A DNA stretch of 64,000 nucleotides from Chrysophaeum taylorii (GCA_029834535.1 JAQMWT010000587.1:1-64000), one strand, 5' to 3'; shown: positions 54,549-64,000, numbered from the stretch's first letter. Notes: generated by a model from the letters alone, not told the origin. Made by a program: numbers and translations.

Positions 54549-56441
54549 TCGACCGCAACGTCGCTAAACTATAATTCACCAGCCATTGTTGGTCCTGACG
54601 AATATAAGGTCCAAGAAGCGGACGTTTCCATTGACGAATATAAACTTAAGTGCCTCCACGGTTTGTCGCCTGAAAACAGGCACGCCTACCTCAAGGCCAT
54701 CGCCAAGGAACTCCACGACATTATCCGCTTTGGCTGCTTCAAACTTTCCTTACCCGACGGTGTCTCTCGTCCTATTGACAGCAGGATGGTGCTGAAGATT
54801 AAAACAGACTCTGCAGGCAAATACGTTAAGCACAAGGCTCGCCTCGTGCTACGTGGCTTCCTAGCATCTCTTGGCGCCGATTTCTTTGGCACCTTCAGCC
54901 CCATGGCCACAATGACCGCAATCCGGGTACTACTAGCTATTGCAGCATACAAGCAATTGCCTGTCTACCATGCAGACGTCCCGAACGCCTTCGTTCAGTC
55001 TGACATTGATGCCAACGTCTATGTTCAGTTACCAGACGGCATCAAGCTTATCGACCCCGATGACGCTAAGTACAAGGGCCGACGTCTACCGAAACTGCTG
55101 AAGTCACTTTATGGACTTCGGCAATCACCATCTCTTTGGAACAAAGAGATAGACGGCTTCTTCCGTAGCCTTGGCTACAAACGCCTGCATTCGGACTCTT
55201 GCCTATATGCTCGAGTATCCGCACATGCTAAGTTCGTCGTATGCAGTCTGTCTGTAGACGACATTGTTATTGTGTCCAATGACGACCCTCTTCGTACTGA
55301 GTTACAGGATGCCCTCCACAAACGGTATGCTGTAGAGCAGTTTGAACCTGTCCATACCCTCCTAGGCATGCGCGTGTGTCGCACATCTGACGGTTCCATT
55401 TCTCTGGATGTGCAAGCCAAGCTGGATGAACTCTTCGCTGATCACCCAGTCTTGCAGCAACTGACCCCGCTTAAATATCCTATGTCATCGTCCTTCAAGT
55501 ATAAAGATGGCACTCCCAGCTCTGAAACAGAGTTGTACATCAATTCGCACTTTGCCACTCTCCTTGGCAAGCTGGTGTTCATGCAAGTTGCCTGCAGACC
55601 TGACTTCTCGCAAGCCTTGGGCAGATGTTCGCGTGGTATGCATGCACCCACGTATGTTCACGTCCAAATGCTAGAGCATTTGCTTCGCTACCTCAAGAAG
55701 CCGGAAAACCGCTCACTTCGCCTCTGGTTCCATCCTAAAGGTAATGCCATTGAAGCTCACCTTCGCACTGTCTCCGCTAATCGAATTGATCTATCCACTG
55801 TGGTCGACTACCAACCGCAGGATGTATCTACTGGACAGTTTGATCCCTTAGTTGCCATGGTTGACGCTGACAACGCCCCTTCCTTAGCACAGGAAGATAG
55901 GAAATCTACCACCGGGTTTGTCTTCTATCTTTTCAACTGCCTTATTGGTTGGAAAAGCAAACTTCAACCGATTGTCTCCTGCTCAACTCACGAAGCTGAG
56001 TTGATTGCCCGCAGTATTCGTGCTGATGAAGCTGTTTGGCTACGCAAGCTGCTGTTGGAACTCTCCTTTGTCGTCAACCCGACCTTTTACGTCAATAATG
56101 CTAATGGTGAGAACACCGCTGACCCTGTTGACTCTGATGACAATGACAACCCAATTGCTGAAGATATGCGCTTCATCAGAAGCCTACCACTCTTGTCTGA
56201 CAATGCTGCCGCTGTTCACACCTCTAATAACCCAGATGGGTCTTCTCGATCCAAGGCACTGTCGACCAGATGGTTTAAGATCCGTGAGTACATATCGCTA
56301 CAGAAAATACGAGTCCATCATGTTCCCGGCAAGCTAAACGTGGCGGATGGTTTTACAAAGCCACTTGCTGCTGAGTTCTCCACTTTTCGCTCTCTACTCG
56401 GTATGCATCATGCCTCTGACGACAAGCCTTTACAGGATTGA
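54549..56441 (+). CDS. Reverse transcriptase-RNase H (Copia-B), intact domain
   Basis: Open from 54324 to 56441; begins at the boundary motif TATSLNY. RT motifs: KARLVLRGF, FGTFSPMATMTAIR, DVPNAFVQSDID (first Asp), LKSLYGLRQSPSLW and SLSVDDIVI (catalytic VDD). RNase H: DADNAPSLAQEDRKSTTGF (first Asp), GWKSKLQPIVSCSTHEAELIA (Glu), SDNAAAVHTSNNP (Asp) and ADGFTKPL. This is complete copia RT-RH, with all acidic residues present. Ends DDKPLQD with UGA. Confidence 0.93.
   Translation, partial: STATSLNYNSPAIVGPDEYKVQEADVSIDEYKLKCLHGLSPENRHAYLKAIAKELHDIIRFGCFKLSLPDGVSRPIDSRMVLKIKTDSAGKYVKHKARLVLRGFLASLGADFFGTFSPMATMTAIRVLLAIAAYKQLPVYHADVPNAFVQSDIDANVYVQLPDGIKLIDPDDAKYKGRRLPKLLKSLYGLRQSPSLWNKEIDGFFRSLGYKRLHSDSCLYARVSAHAKFVVCSLSVDDIVIVSNDDPLRTELQDALHKRYAVEQFEPVHTLLGMRVCRTSDGSISLDVQAKLDELFADHPVLQQLTPLKYPMSSSFKYKDGTPSSETELYINSHFATLLGKLVFMQVACRPDFSQALGRCSRGMHAPTYVHVQMLEHLLRYLKKPENRSLRLWFHPKGNAIEAHLRTVSANRIDLSTVVDYQPQDVSTGQFDPLVAMVDADNAPSLAQEDRKSTTGFVFYLFNCLIGWKSKLQPIVSCSTHEAELIARSIRADEAVWLRKLLLELSFVVNPTFYVNNANGENTADPVDSDDNDNPIAEDMRFIRSLPLLSDNAAAVHTSNNPDGSSRSKALSTRWFKIREYISLQKIRVHHVPGKLNVADGFTKPLAAEFSTFRSLLGMHHASDDKPLQD
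54551..54571 (+). other. T-x-x-S-L-N-Y motif 3 (linker/RT boundary)
   Basis: Encodes TATSLNY, directly before the IVGPDEYK start of the RT region. Confidence 0.6.
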
Positions 56442-56458
56442 AGATGCCTAACTCTAGT

Positions 56459-56479
56459 GACCGCAACGTCGTTAAACTA
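56459..56479 (+). other. T-x-x-S-L-N-Y motif 4 (after RNase H)
   Basis: Same frame as RT-RH, 18 bases beyond its UGA; reads TATSLN followed by TAG in place of Tyr. Confidence 0.55.
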
Positions 56480-57348
56480 GCCCTGGCCTTACCTCCTTTT
56501 GCCACAAATTTTTGTACGCGTGCGAGTGTCGCTCATGTCTTTTCTTGGCACTCCCGTGGCCGCGGCATCTCCCTAGTCGGTTGAAGGACAGTCCCTTCTC
56601 GCTCTCCACGGCCGAACCTTCCCCCAGGTTGTCGCAAAAGCAACGAACCATGACTGCTACTACTGCTACCACACTGGCTGCTGCGGTTGCACTCTCTCCT
56701 TGAGAACTTATGTGTCCCGTCACCCCATTTCTCTCTTCTTTTATGCGAGTGGAACTCACACTGCCCTATGAGTCTACTGACTTTTCATTGTTTGTAGACC
56801 TGACCACATTCATATCCATGCGCTTACCCATTACTATACCTTGGGAGGCTGCTCCTGCTATTGCTTCTATTGGTTGCCACAGAGGCCCCAAACGCGAACG
56901 TTTCATTTGTCGCTTTCCTTTTTTTGTACGCAGTGCCTCAATGACCGTGGACAACCGACTTTCCTAGTCTCGACCACGTACAGTTCCAAGGCACAAACAC
57001 CTCGTGAACTCCCCACTGAAGTGCTGAGTCACCTCAACACGGACGACCATAAGAAGAATGGTCATACCCCCATTTCTGCTATTACCACGAACATTTGCTG
57101 TGCTCGTCACAACACCGTTCAGTTTACTTGTGACTCTTGTTCGAACACAGAGTCGCAAAGCTCAGACTATGCAGGCCATCCATTCAGCATTTGATTACTA
57201 CTGTTGCTCAATCGCGTGTACAACATCTTGACGACTACACATCATCCTCTGATGATACAGAACCGCTATCACTCCGGGATGTAATGTTCGGCCACACTTA
57301 TACTCAGGCAGAACATTAAGACTTCCTGCGCCCCTTTTTTTTAACGTT

Positions 57349-57640
57349 GACCGAAACGTCGTTAAACTACTCACACTCCACGCTAGACGCTACTCTGGAG
57401 ATATCTTCGCCATCGTTACCTACGTCTTCTGCTTCGCTTGCTGATTTCGACATCTTGTGTCAACAAGTCGACCAACTCCAGGAAACTCTTCGAATCTATA
57501 TTACCGAGGCTGCCATTGCTTCAATCACCTCCCTGGAGAACCGGCTCTTCCCTCCTACAGCCAACACCCACGTGTTACTAATAACACTGTACAAGATCAC
57601 AGAGCTCTTGTCTCGCTTAACACTCACCGCTCATGACTAA
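57349..57640 (+). pseudogene. Possible 3' ORF after motif 5 (Copia-B)
   Basis: About 97 codons beginning with the fifth motif copy, TETSLNY, and continuing as a probable coiled coil (QQVDQLQETLRIYITEAA, SLENRL). The motif at its start suggests that it was once the last piece of the polyprotein. No family recognised; no ATG at the start. Confidence 0.4.
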
Positions 57641-58126
57641 CATGCTGCCAACCACTCCTCCCCGGACGATCACCCCCTTCATCTACGTGACAAGTTGCTC
57701 TCATGCTTCAGAGCATTCTGTCCGCTCTCATGTGATTCTGAAGACTCTTCTATCTTCGTTCGCCAAGCCCAACTTTTTTTTTTGAAAAAAGAAAACCAAC
57801 TGGACACCTTTCAACTAGATTTTCTTTCGCCATCCATACTGAATGCTCTACTTGCACTCACCCTTCTCTTGGCACCACATCATTCAGCTATTGGTTTTCA
57901 CCACCTTACAGCAGAAGCTGACGACGATTGATAATCCTAACACACTGTCTGTTGTATCTGTGTCTCTTAATGTTCTGTTCAAAAGGGTCAAATCGACCTA
58001 TACTCTTGATGCTTCTTCGTATGTGACCTCTGCGACCATCAAGACTGTATTCTCCTTTTTTCTTTCCTTCATCATCATCTTTCTCAAGAGATGTTCTATA
58101 GACGCACCTTGCGCTTAAGACATCTC

Positions 58127-58133
58127 GAGGGGG
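58127..58133 (+). other. Polypurine tract of Copia-B
   Basis: GAGGGGG immediately before the 3' LTR; the expected plus-strand primer position. Confidence 0.75.
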
Positions 58134-58450
58134 TGCAGAGAAATCTGCTGCCTCTTACCCTTATCCGTCCGTTGAGAACGTGATCTCTTCCTTACCCTGC
58201 TTCTTCCTTTCTACACAATCAAATAGTCCTCTGATTTGTGCTAAAGCTCATCATCATGGTCTAGCGCGCCCCGAGGCATGTAGCACTATATCCTTTTTTA
58301 CCTTTTCGTGTAGTTCTAGATGCCGCCTGTCGTGTTCTGAGGATATAGGGAACATAGCTTTTCATTCCCCGAATTAAATACTTACAGACGTTCATGATGA
58401 GACGGGATGGTTTCCCAGGTGACTTACCACTACTTGCTAAATACTCTGCA
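58134..58450 (+). repeat. Copia-B 3' LTR
   Basis: 317 bases, TGCAGAG...CTCTGCA, near-identical to 46832-47145, followed by the target duplicate AGATG (58451-58455). Confidence 0.92.
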
Positions 58451-58792
58451 AGATGGAGAGACGGTATATGATAGCAAGAATGCTACAAGAATACTACAAG
58501 AATGCTTCTCACAAGAGAGAGGTATGATGTCACTAGGAAGGTGGGGGAAAGGCGTCCCGTTGAACGGGTATCAAGCCTCGAGAAGGGAGGGTAAGCCTTA
58601 GCGGTCAGGAGTTGCTGCCACAAGGCTAACGCCTTGCCGTCCTTACACCTTACACCCCTTACGCCCTCCCACCCCACTCTCATTTCAGCTCGACGCTCTC
58701 ACCCCCGCCAAGTAAGCTGCTTTCATCAGCACACGTTCGCTAACCTTTGAGTTTACTCCTAAACCCTGGATAACGATCGATATTTTAGGTCT
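58451..58792. other. Target duplicate and flanking non-coding DNA
   Basis: Right AGATG copy at 58451-58455, then sequence that was contiguous with element D before Copia-B inserted. Short tandem AAGAATGCTACA-like units at about 58475-58508. Positions about 58676-58765 match the 85-bp block of the Helitron-associated repeats (29462-29545). No gene. Confidence 0.6.
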
Positions 58793-60355
58793 TTAAATGT
58801 CGACTGCTAAGAGGGGGGTGTGTGTCGGGAGCATGAAGAATGTGGGTGGGTTTGTGGGGTATGAGGGATGTGCCTGACGGGCGGAGATAAGCACGCGGGA
58901 CCAGTCGGGGTCATCGCCGAGGCGTGGGGCAGGCGAAGAGAGGACGGGCCCCGCCCGTAGGTCGTACGCATGCTGCCGCCGGACGTATGTGCGACGAAGG
59001 GTGACGTCCTGCTGGGATCGGGCGGCCTGGGTGGGGTTCCCCGAGGCGGCGACATGGGTGAGGGCGGTGAGGGCACAGCGAGCCCGGCCTAATGCGTTGG
59101 CGATCCCCCACTCACGGTAGATGCGGCGAGTTTGGGCCGCCTTTGCCTCTGTGAAGTTGGCGCAGCCGCTTGTCACCCAGGTTCGCGCAGCGATGCGCTC
59201 TGCGCATGTTTGGGGGAGAGCGTGGCACGCCGCGCTGGCCTCACCGAAGGCACCAAAGACGAGGCCGGCGACGGTGCCGTAGCTACGTAGCCGCTGTTCG
59301 ACAGGGCCCAAGAAGCCAGGCGGTGGTGCTGTACCCGGCTGGGGGATGATGGCGTCGATGCCGCGGGCGTGAGCGAGGTATTCGGAGTGGACTTGCGCTG
59401 CGCGCCGATCGACAGGCGACGGGTGGGAGGGATGGAGGGCGTGGGCGGTGTACAACGAACCCCAAGCGAGGGTTTTGATGTCGTAGAGTTGCTCCTTGTT
59501 GTCGAGCGTGGTGAGGATGTCTGGGACGACTTGACGTCGGGCGAGATTGCCTCGGTACCGGCCGTAGAGGCGCGTGCGAATGGTAGGGGCGACGACGTCA
59601 GCAAAGATGCCGAAAACCTCGGACAGGGCTGGGATGCCGGCCTCTTTGACGCTGCCGTGGGCGCAGTCGAGCTGGCCGTCATGCCAGGTGGTCCGCGCTC
59701 CTCCGCGGTTGACAAGGTTGGCCTGCGTGAGAAGCACCTTGCCGTGAGCGTCGAGAACGACGTCAGTGCCCCGAATGCGAGTGCCCACGAGGCCCAAACA
59801 AGCTGGAGAGGGGTAGCCAAAGTACTGGGCACACATCTCAGCCCAGCAGCGGTTGGGGATTTGAAGGGCGGAGCTGGGCCACGAGCTGATGAACGTGGTC
59901 GAGAAGCGATCCCATGAGGACGCCGCTACTCGAAGTGCTTCGGTGATGGGAAGGGTGGCCGCAAGGCGCTGGAGTGCAGTGGCCCGAGCTGTCTCGCGCT
60001 GGGAGGTTAGAGCACGCTGGAGTTGGGGTATGAGCACGGGTGTCGAGATGGTGGGGTCGACGAGGACGCCCATGGAGACGAATTCGTGGGAGAGAGGACC
60101 GTCGACGAGATGAACGTTGGCGGGGTCGCCGGAACCAGCGCCGCCGTGGGAAGCCAGCGTGGTACGGAGATCAGCCCGAAGTCCGTCCCACGCAGTCTCG
60201 AGTGCTCGCCCCAGGCGGCAACCGGATGCGAGGAGGTGGTGTTTTAGGTCTTGGTAAATCAAACCAGAAGTCAGGATAAGGAAATGACAGTTTTCCTTCA
60301 GGTACGTACCGAAGTGCCGAACGATTCCGAACGTTATGAGGAAGGGCGTCGGCCC
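58793..60355 (-). pseudogene. Retroelement ORF tail with PD...DxK nuclease-like domain
   Basis: The minus frame is open from a TAG at about 60357 to the stop at 58793, over 500 codons with no ATG in the first 90, as expected for a 5'-truncated copy. Visible: WHDGQLDCAHGSVKEAGIPA, VPDILTTLDNKEQLYDIKTL (a PD...D-x-K arrangement), EYLAHARGID, GPVEQRLRSYGTVAGLVFGAFGEAS. The layout resembles the restriction-like endonuclease tail that follows RT in many algal and protist non-LTR elements. RT itself is absent. A host nuclease gene is the alternative. Confidence 0.5.
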
Positions 60356-60613
60356 CTAGGCCGGGTCGACCCGCATTTACGGCTTCAATCGTGGGCGAGA
60401 ACCTGCACGTGTGGCAGTAAGAGGTCGCCGCTGCGGGCTGCCGCGGGCCCGTCCCGTGGCCGCCCTATTAAAGGAGGTCGCGACGCTATTGGCCAGCTTA
60501 TCGCCGAGTCGTCGACGTGCGGTTCCATGGGGAGCTCTGGGGCTCACGTGTCTGTGGATTTTGCGCTCCGTAGGTCTCTCTCGCACACGCGCGAAAGATA
60601 GAGAGAAATATAT

Positions 60614-61426
60614 CTACGGATACAATGGTCTTTGCCCATCTCTGGAGCTTTTTGCCGCCGCGTGTCTCGAGCGGACGACGAAGGTGGCCGTGATGGTCAG
60701 GAGCAAGCAGAGGGAGGCACAGACATCACTCTGGAAGCAAAACTCGCGGACCAGCTTGGGGAACGGTAAGGTGTTCCACAACCACGCGGTGCTCGTGGCG
60801 TTGTCGATGTTCTCCGCGTAAAACAAGCTAACGAAGTCGCGAACGTCGGGGGTGCCGTCGTCGAGCTTGGGGGTGTTGATGGTGGCGGCGAGGCCCACGA
60901 CGTGGTTGTGAACGCCGATGGCCGCGGCGATGCGAGCGAGGAGTTGGCCGACGTCCGACTTGACGGACGGCAGGCTGTGACCGACGAGCCAGGCCGTGGT
61001 AAGACTGTGGGTCAAGTCCATGGCTGCAAACTCGGCGGACTTGTTGAGCGCGGGGCTCATTTGCCTTAGCCAAGACGTCAGCACGTGGATGCGCGAGTTC
61101 CACCATAACGACGCGGCCAGAAACACCAGAACCGCCACGTCGCGGTGGCCCCGCCAGGCAAGTGCGAGAGCGGACCTGCGGGTCGAATGTCAGTTTCGAC
61201 GAAAACAACGCGCGACTCACAAATGCGTCATGGAAGCGACAAAATGAAACCACCGCCACCACAAGGGACTCGCATCCGGCTCGAGGTAGGTCTCCACCGT
61301 CAACTGAGACAACCAGCACGCAGCGCTCACTGCACAGACGGCCAGCGCTCCCCGGACGATCTTTTGCATCTCCGCCGATCTTAAGGTTGACGTCGCGTCG
61401 TCCGCGAAATTGAGGCAAAGTTCCAT
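60614..61426 (-). CDS. Hypothetical multi-pass membrane protein, two exons
   Basis: Exon 1 is 61426-61221 (ATG MELCLNFADD; in-frame TAG upstream at about 61477) and exon 2 is 61175-60614; the 45-base intron restores one frame of 255 residues. Hydrophobic segments at about residues 24-45, 55-77, 82-105 and 225-243 predict at least four membrane helices; Trp-rich stretches WWRWFHF and ASLWWNSRIHV lie between them. C-terminus basic. No family recognised, so no function is proposed. GC-rich codon use unlike the transposons suggests a host gene. Confidence 0.6.
61176..61220 (-). other. Predicted 45-nt intron
   Basis: Donor GTGAGT at 61220, branch-site-like CTGAC about 11 bases before the acceptor CAG at 61176. 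Unspliced, the frame hits TGA straight after MTHL; spliced, it continues as SALALAWRG in a membrane segment. Confidence 0.6.
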
Positions 61427-63310
61427 AATTTCTAAGTATGGAAAAGTAACTGGTTGCCACAAAGTGCGTTCGCTCTAGACCGAAAAGGTCGTACGCGAGT
61501 TCAACGCGCCGCGGGCCTGCGAGGACGGTTCTCGCCGCCTCTGCCGAAGCCGACACACACGGGTCTCTGGACGAGGAGGACACGCGGGCCTAGGTGGAAT
61601 GCTGTCGGTGGTCGAAGTTGAAATCTGGATCGCTGAGCGCGTCGGTGATTCAAGTGCGCTCCCACGCTAGTGAGTACCCGCAAGGACGAGTACGGTCTGC
61701 TGCGCCATCCGACGGTCTCGTTTTTTCGACCGCCCATTGGAAGAAGAACAGCGACGTGGCCTCGCGCTCCTGACGGCCGCGTCCCACAACCTCGACGATG
61801 ACCGAAACACCTCCGTAGGCGACGACGACGCAACCGACAGCGTCGACGTCAACGAAACCGAACACGACGTCCACTACCGTTATCACAACCCGCAGGAAGA
61901 ATCCACTGTCAACCTTCGTCGCCATATTTTCACTCGATCGAAGACACGGCCTTCTTCCCCTCCTAATCCTCTTCTTCCTGCGTGGGCTTCGACTTCCTCT
62001 TGCACCTTTGACACCGCAGGGCCCTAAATCTCGTCTTTTAAAAAGGGCAACAACAACATCAAGAGACAACACGAGCGCAATACTCAGAAGTCTCGGCCAT
62101 AGTCCCACATCGCCCTTGTCGATTTTGCCATCTATTCGCGTTTGGCCCGCGATGTGTGGGTTTTCGAAGAAGAAAGCACCAACTATCAAATTCACATCAC
62201 CAACATTTTTTTTTTTTTTTAATGGCGAGTACGACGCTCCACGTCATAAGGTGACGGCGCTCCACGGTGATAAGAGCCATCTCATTATAAAATTTGGTTA
62301 CGGCGGCTGGACGGCGGCTCGATCTCGCGATCCCACGGTCGTCGCCAAGAGCCACAAAACTACCATCATCACGAGCGTCATCTTGTTGCGCCATTGTGCA
62401 CGTCGTTGTTGCTATACGCGACCTGGCGAGGATTGCCATCATCGCCGAAAGCTGGGAATCATTGGTCTTGTTTATTATCCAATGTGGTGTCTGTTTTCGC
62501 TTTCGGAGTCGTTTTCCACAGATATTCCAGAACAACACAATATCATTACGCGCCTGCTTCATCAAGAGAAACAAAAAACTTTTTCTCGTGGTAAAAAAAA
62601 CGACTACGACTGACAAGGCAATGAGATCGTAGCTTTCCGAACAAAATGCGCCCCGCGATCGTCGCAAAATATGAGGAGAGCCCCGGTCTTGTTCGCGGGC
62701 GAATTCGATCAGACACGCGACGAGGGCGTCTTTTGCGATGCCCACGCGTAAGGCTTCATCGACAAACGGGGGGTAGGCCGGCATGGCGCGGTTATTTATG
62801 CTCAACGAGCAGCCTGTGGCGTGGGCTGCACGCGAGAGAACCTCGCGGAGGACGACAGTGCCCGATTGGATCACCGGCCAACGCCGCGCCGTGTCGAAGA
62901 TCCCCAAGTCCCAAGAGACGGAGCGTGCCTATTTCGGTCGTTGGCACATCGGCTTTAGGGAGTCGTCGCCCTCATTACGCACTCGCCTCTTGGTCACGAG
63001 ATTGAGAAAAACCTGGAAAACTTCGTTTCTCGAAGTCGTGTGGAGGTCAGCAGCAAAGTGGGGCGACCACGCGACGTTGCAATGCCCTGCTGATTATTTT
63101 TGCACGCGGCTAGAAATCACCTCCTAGCGCGAGATACCGACGGTCGTCTATCAAAACCCCGAAAATACGCCCAGATCGACACAAACGAAGCAGGTGAGTC
63201 AATCATCGCGAGCTAATCGTTACAACGCAGCCACACGATGTGACTCTCGTTTCTTGAAATTCCGGGTGGGGTAAACGTTACAGACTCGCGGCCGCCACTA
63301 TACGCAACAT
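61427..63310. other. Region without a confident gene
   Basis: Open frames overlap on both strands (for example minus 62907-62197, 236 codons from a non-ATG start, with IFDTARRWPVIQSG and AQQDDARDDGSF; plus 61737-62027, acidic; plus 62783-63127 from an ATG). None shows a family motif or clear splice structure. A T15 tract lies at about 62206-62220. One of the frames may be an exon of an unrecognised host gene. Confidence 0.3.
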
Positions 63311-63523
63311 ATGTTAGCGCGACCGATTTCTTTCGCGCGCCGGTCGGTTGAGCCCCATTGCGTGATATCCAGCAACATCGCCACACTGCGTCTCATTCTC
63401 CATTATGAGTCCGTCAAACCCACCTTGTCGCCGAGCTCCGAGACCAAGTGGGACGAGGGTCCGAGCGCCTATCCCACTTTTCAACTGCGTGTCCGTTCCT
63501 CGCCGAACGGTGCCTTTCGCTAG
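63311..63523 (+). other. Upstream ORF in frame with GLDH
   Basis: ATG at 63311 and 70 codons to TAG at 63521-63523, in the same phase as the GLDH start 21 bases later. Its start, MLARPISFARRSVEPHC, is Arg-rich without acids, like a mitochondrial presequence. It is either a uORF or a 5' coding exon joined by unrecognised splicing. Confidence 0.3.
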
Positions 63524-63544
63524 ACATTATCATTCGAGTCAACA

Positions 63545-64000
63545 ATGAGTCAGAGATGGCGTCTTAGTTTTCTGGGGCGCGCGGCTGCCCTTGGCTGTGC
63601 GACGTGGTATCCGGCGGCGTTGCTCGATGATGAAGAGGAGATCGTGAACTGGTCGGGGACCCACGCATGCCGGCCGCGCGTCGTATACGCGCCCGAGTCG
63701 ACGTCGGAGGCGGCGGCGATCGTCGCCAAGCATCACGCCGAGCGTCGGCCCGTCCGGCCGTGCGGGTCGGCGCTGTCGCCCAACGGGCTCGCATTCTCGG
63801 AGGCCGGCATGCTCAACATGGCGTTGTGCGACCGCGTCTTGGAAGTTGACGCCGAGCGGCGGCTCGTGCGCGCGGAGGCTGGCGCGCGCGTCGAGCAGGT
63901 GCTGGAGGCGTTGGCGCCGCACGGACTGACGCTCGAGAACCTCGCTTCCATAGCCGCGCAGCAGATCGGGGGCTTCGTGCAGGTGGGCGCCCACGGCACG
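63545..64000 (+). CDS. GLDH: L-galactono-1,4-lactone dehydrogenase, 5' part
   Basis: 152 codons, running off the window. First in-frame ATG after the TAG at 63521, in context CAACAATGA. Residues 1-27 are a short Arg-containing hydrophobic lead (SFLGRAAALGCATWYPAALL), then NWSGTH (35-40), RPCGSALSPNG (71-81), LEVDAERRLVRAEAGARVEQVLEAL and ASIAAQQIGGFVQVGAHGT (134-152), which closely follow the plant enzyme's FAD-binding (VAO-type) domain. Leu77 occupies the place of the covalent-flavin His, as in plant GLDH, and Ala in VGAHG is the residue linked to low oxygen reactivity. The enzyme makes ascorbate in the mitochondrial inner membrane with cytochrome c as acceptor. Confidence 0.88.
   Translation, partial: MSQRWRLSFLGRAAALGCATWYPAALLDDEEEIVNWSGTHACRPRVVYAPESTSEAAAIVAKHHAERRPVRPCGSALSPNGLAFSEAGMLNMALCDRVLEVDAERRLVRAEAGARVEQVLEALAPHGLTLENLASIAAQQIGGFVQVGAHGT

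Larger units (their letters stand above)
56442..58126 (+). other. 3' accessory region of Copia-B
   Basis: 1.7 kb between RNase H and the polypurine tract, longer than usual for copia elements. Short frames, none recognised. Frame 2 is open at 57137-57319 and, after one TAA, again to 57640. Some pieces are Ser/Thr/Leu-rich. It may have been an additional protein; no envelope-like signature is seen. Confidence 0.5.
46832..58450 (+). mobile_element. Copia-B, full-length LTR retrotransposon with methyltransferase
   Basis: An 11.6 kb element with two LTRs, primer-binding site, polypurine tract and target duplication. Order: Gag, protease, C5 methyltransferase, integrase, linker, RT, RNase H, then a 1.7 kb 3' accessory region. 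Protein similarity to Copia-A is clear over all domains but nucleotide identity is low, so it is a separate family. Not autonomous as read: inversion at 51669-52355, frameshifts at about 50340 and 53100, and TAA at 54321. Confidence 0.92.

Noticed and set aside
56710-56967. Envelope-like gene in the Copia-B 3' region
   Set aside because: No signal peptide, membrane anchor or cysteine pattern that would support it; frames are short and overlapping.
59369-59917. Long plus-strand open frame opposite the retroelement tail
   Set aside because: Mirror of a GC-rich coding strand; the minus frame has the recognisable motifs.
61650-62195. Minus-strand frame of 181 codons
   Set aside because: Val/Asp/Gly-rich composition reads as the complement of an acidic plus-strand frame; no family features, and neither strand can be chosen.

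Overview
The window is nuclear DNA of a eukaryote, most likely an alga. The evidence is an LTR-retrotransposon cluster, spliceosomal-type intron signals, and the start of a plant/algal-type L-galactono-1,4-lactone dehydrogenase (GLDH) gene at the right edge. A red alga or another microalga with few, short introns would fit, but the sequence alone does not settle it.

About 58 kb is transposon. Three copies of one composite block (copy 1, minus, 1-12866; copy 2, plus, 14652-28661; copy 3, minus, 32985-46826) form two nested head-to-head and tail-to-tail inverted repeats. Each block consists of element D (Gag, zinc motif, RS-rich stretch, protease, DNA cytosine-5 methyltransferase, no RT) interrupted by, and followed by, element Copia-A (LTR, primer site, Gag, protease, DNA cytosine-5 methyltransferase, integrase, reverse transcriptase, RNase H). 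The copies are nearly identical in sequence but carry many one-base indels and a few stops, so the reading frames differ from copy to copy.

The 4.3 kb between copies 2 and 3 (28662-32984) holds fragments of a Helitron-type PIF1 helicase in opposite orientations, 19-bp minisatellite arrays and a roughly 0.8 kb unique core. A diverged repeat R occurs in that core and also at the centre of the copy 1/copy 2 palindrome.

Element Copia-B (46832-58450) is a full-length relative of Copia-A with 314/317-bp LTRs, a 5-bp target duplication (AGATG), a primer site matching the anticodon arm of initiator tRNA-Met, and the order Gag-PR-methyltransferase-IN-RT-RH. It is broken by an internal inversion in the methyltransferase, frameshifts and a stop. 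A repeated T-x-x-S-L-N-Y motif punctuates its polyprotein.

The last 5.5 kb is a GC-richer host region: a 5'-truncated non-LTR-type retroelement tail with a PD...DxK nuclease-like motif (minus), a two-exon multi-pass membrane protein gene (minus), about 1.9 kb with no confident gene, and the 5' end of GLDH (plus, running off the window).

The standout biology is that two different retroelement families at one locus each encode their own DNA cytosine methyltransferase. In the Copia elements it sits between protease and integrase, behind a conserved in-frame UGA-C that could be read through.
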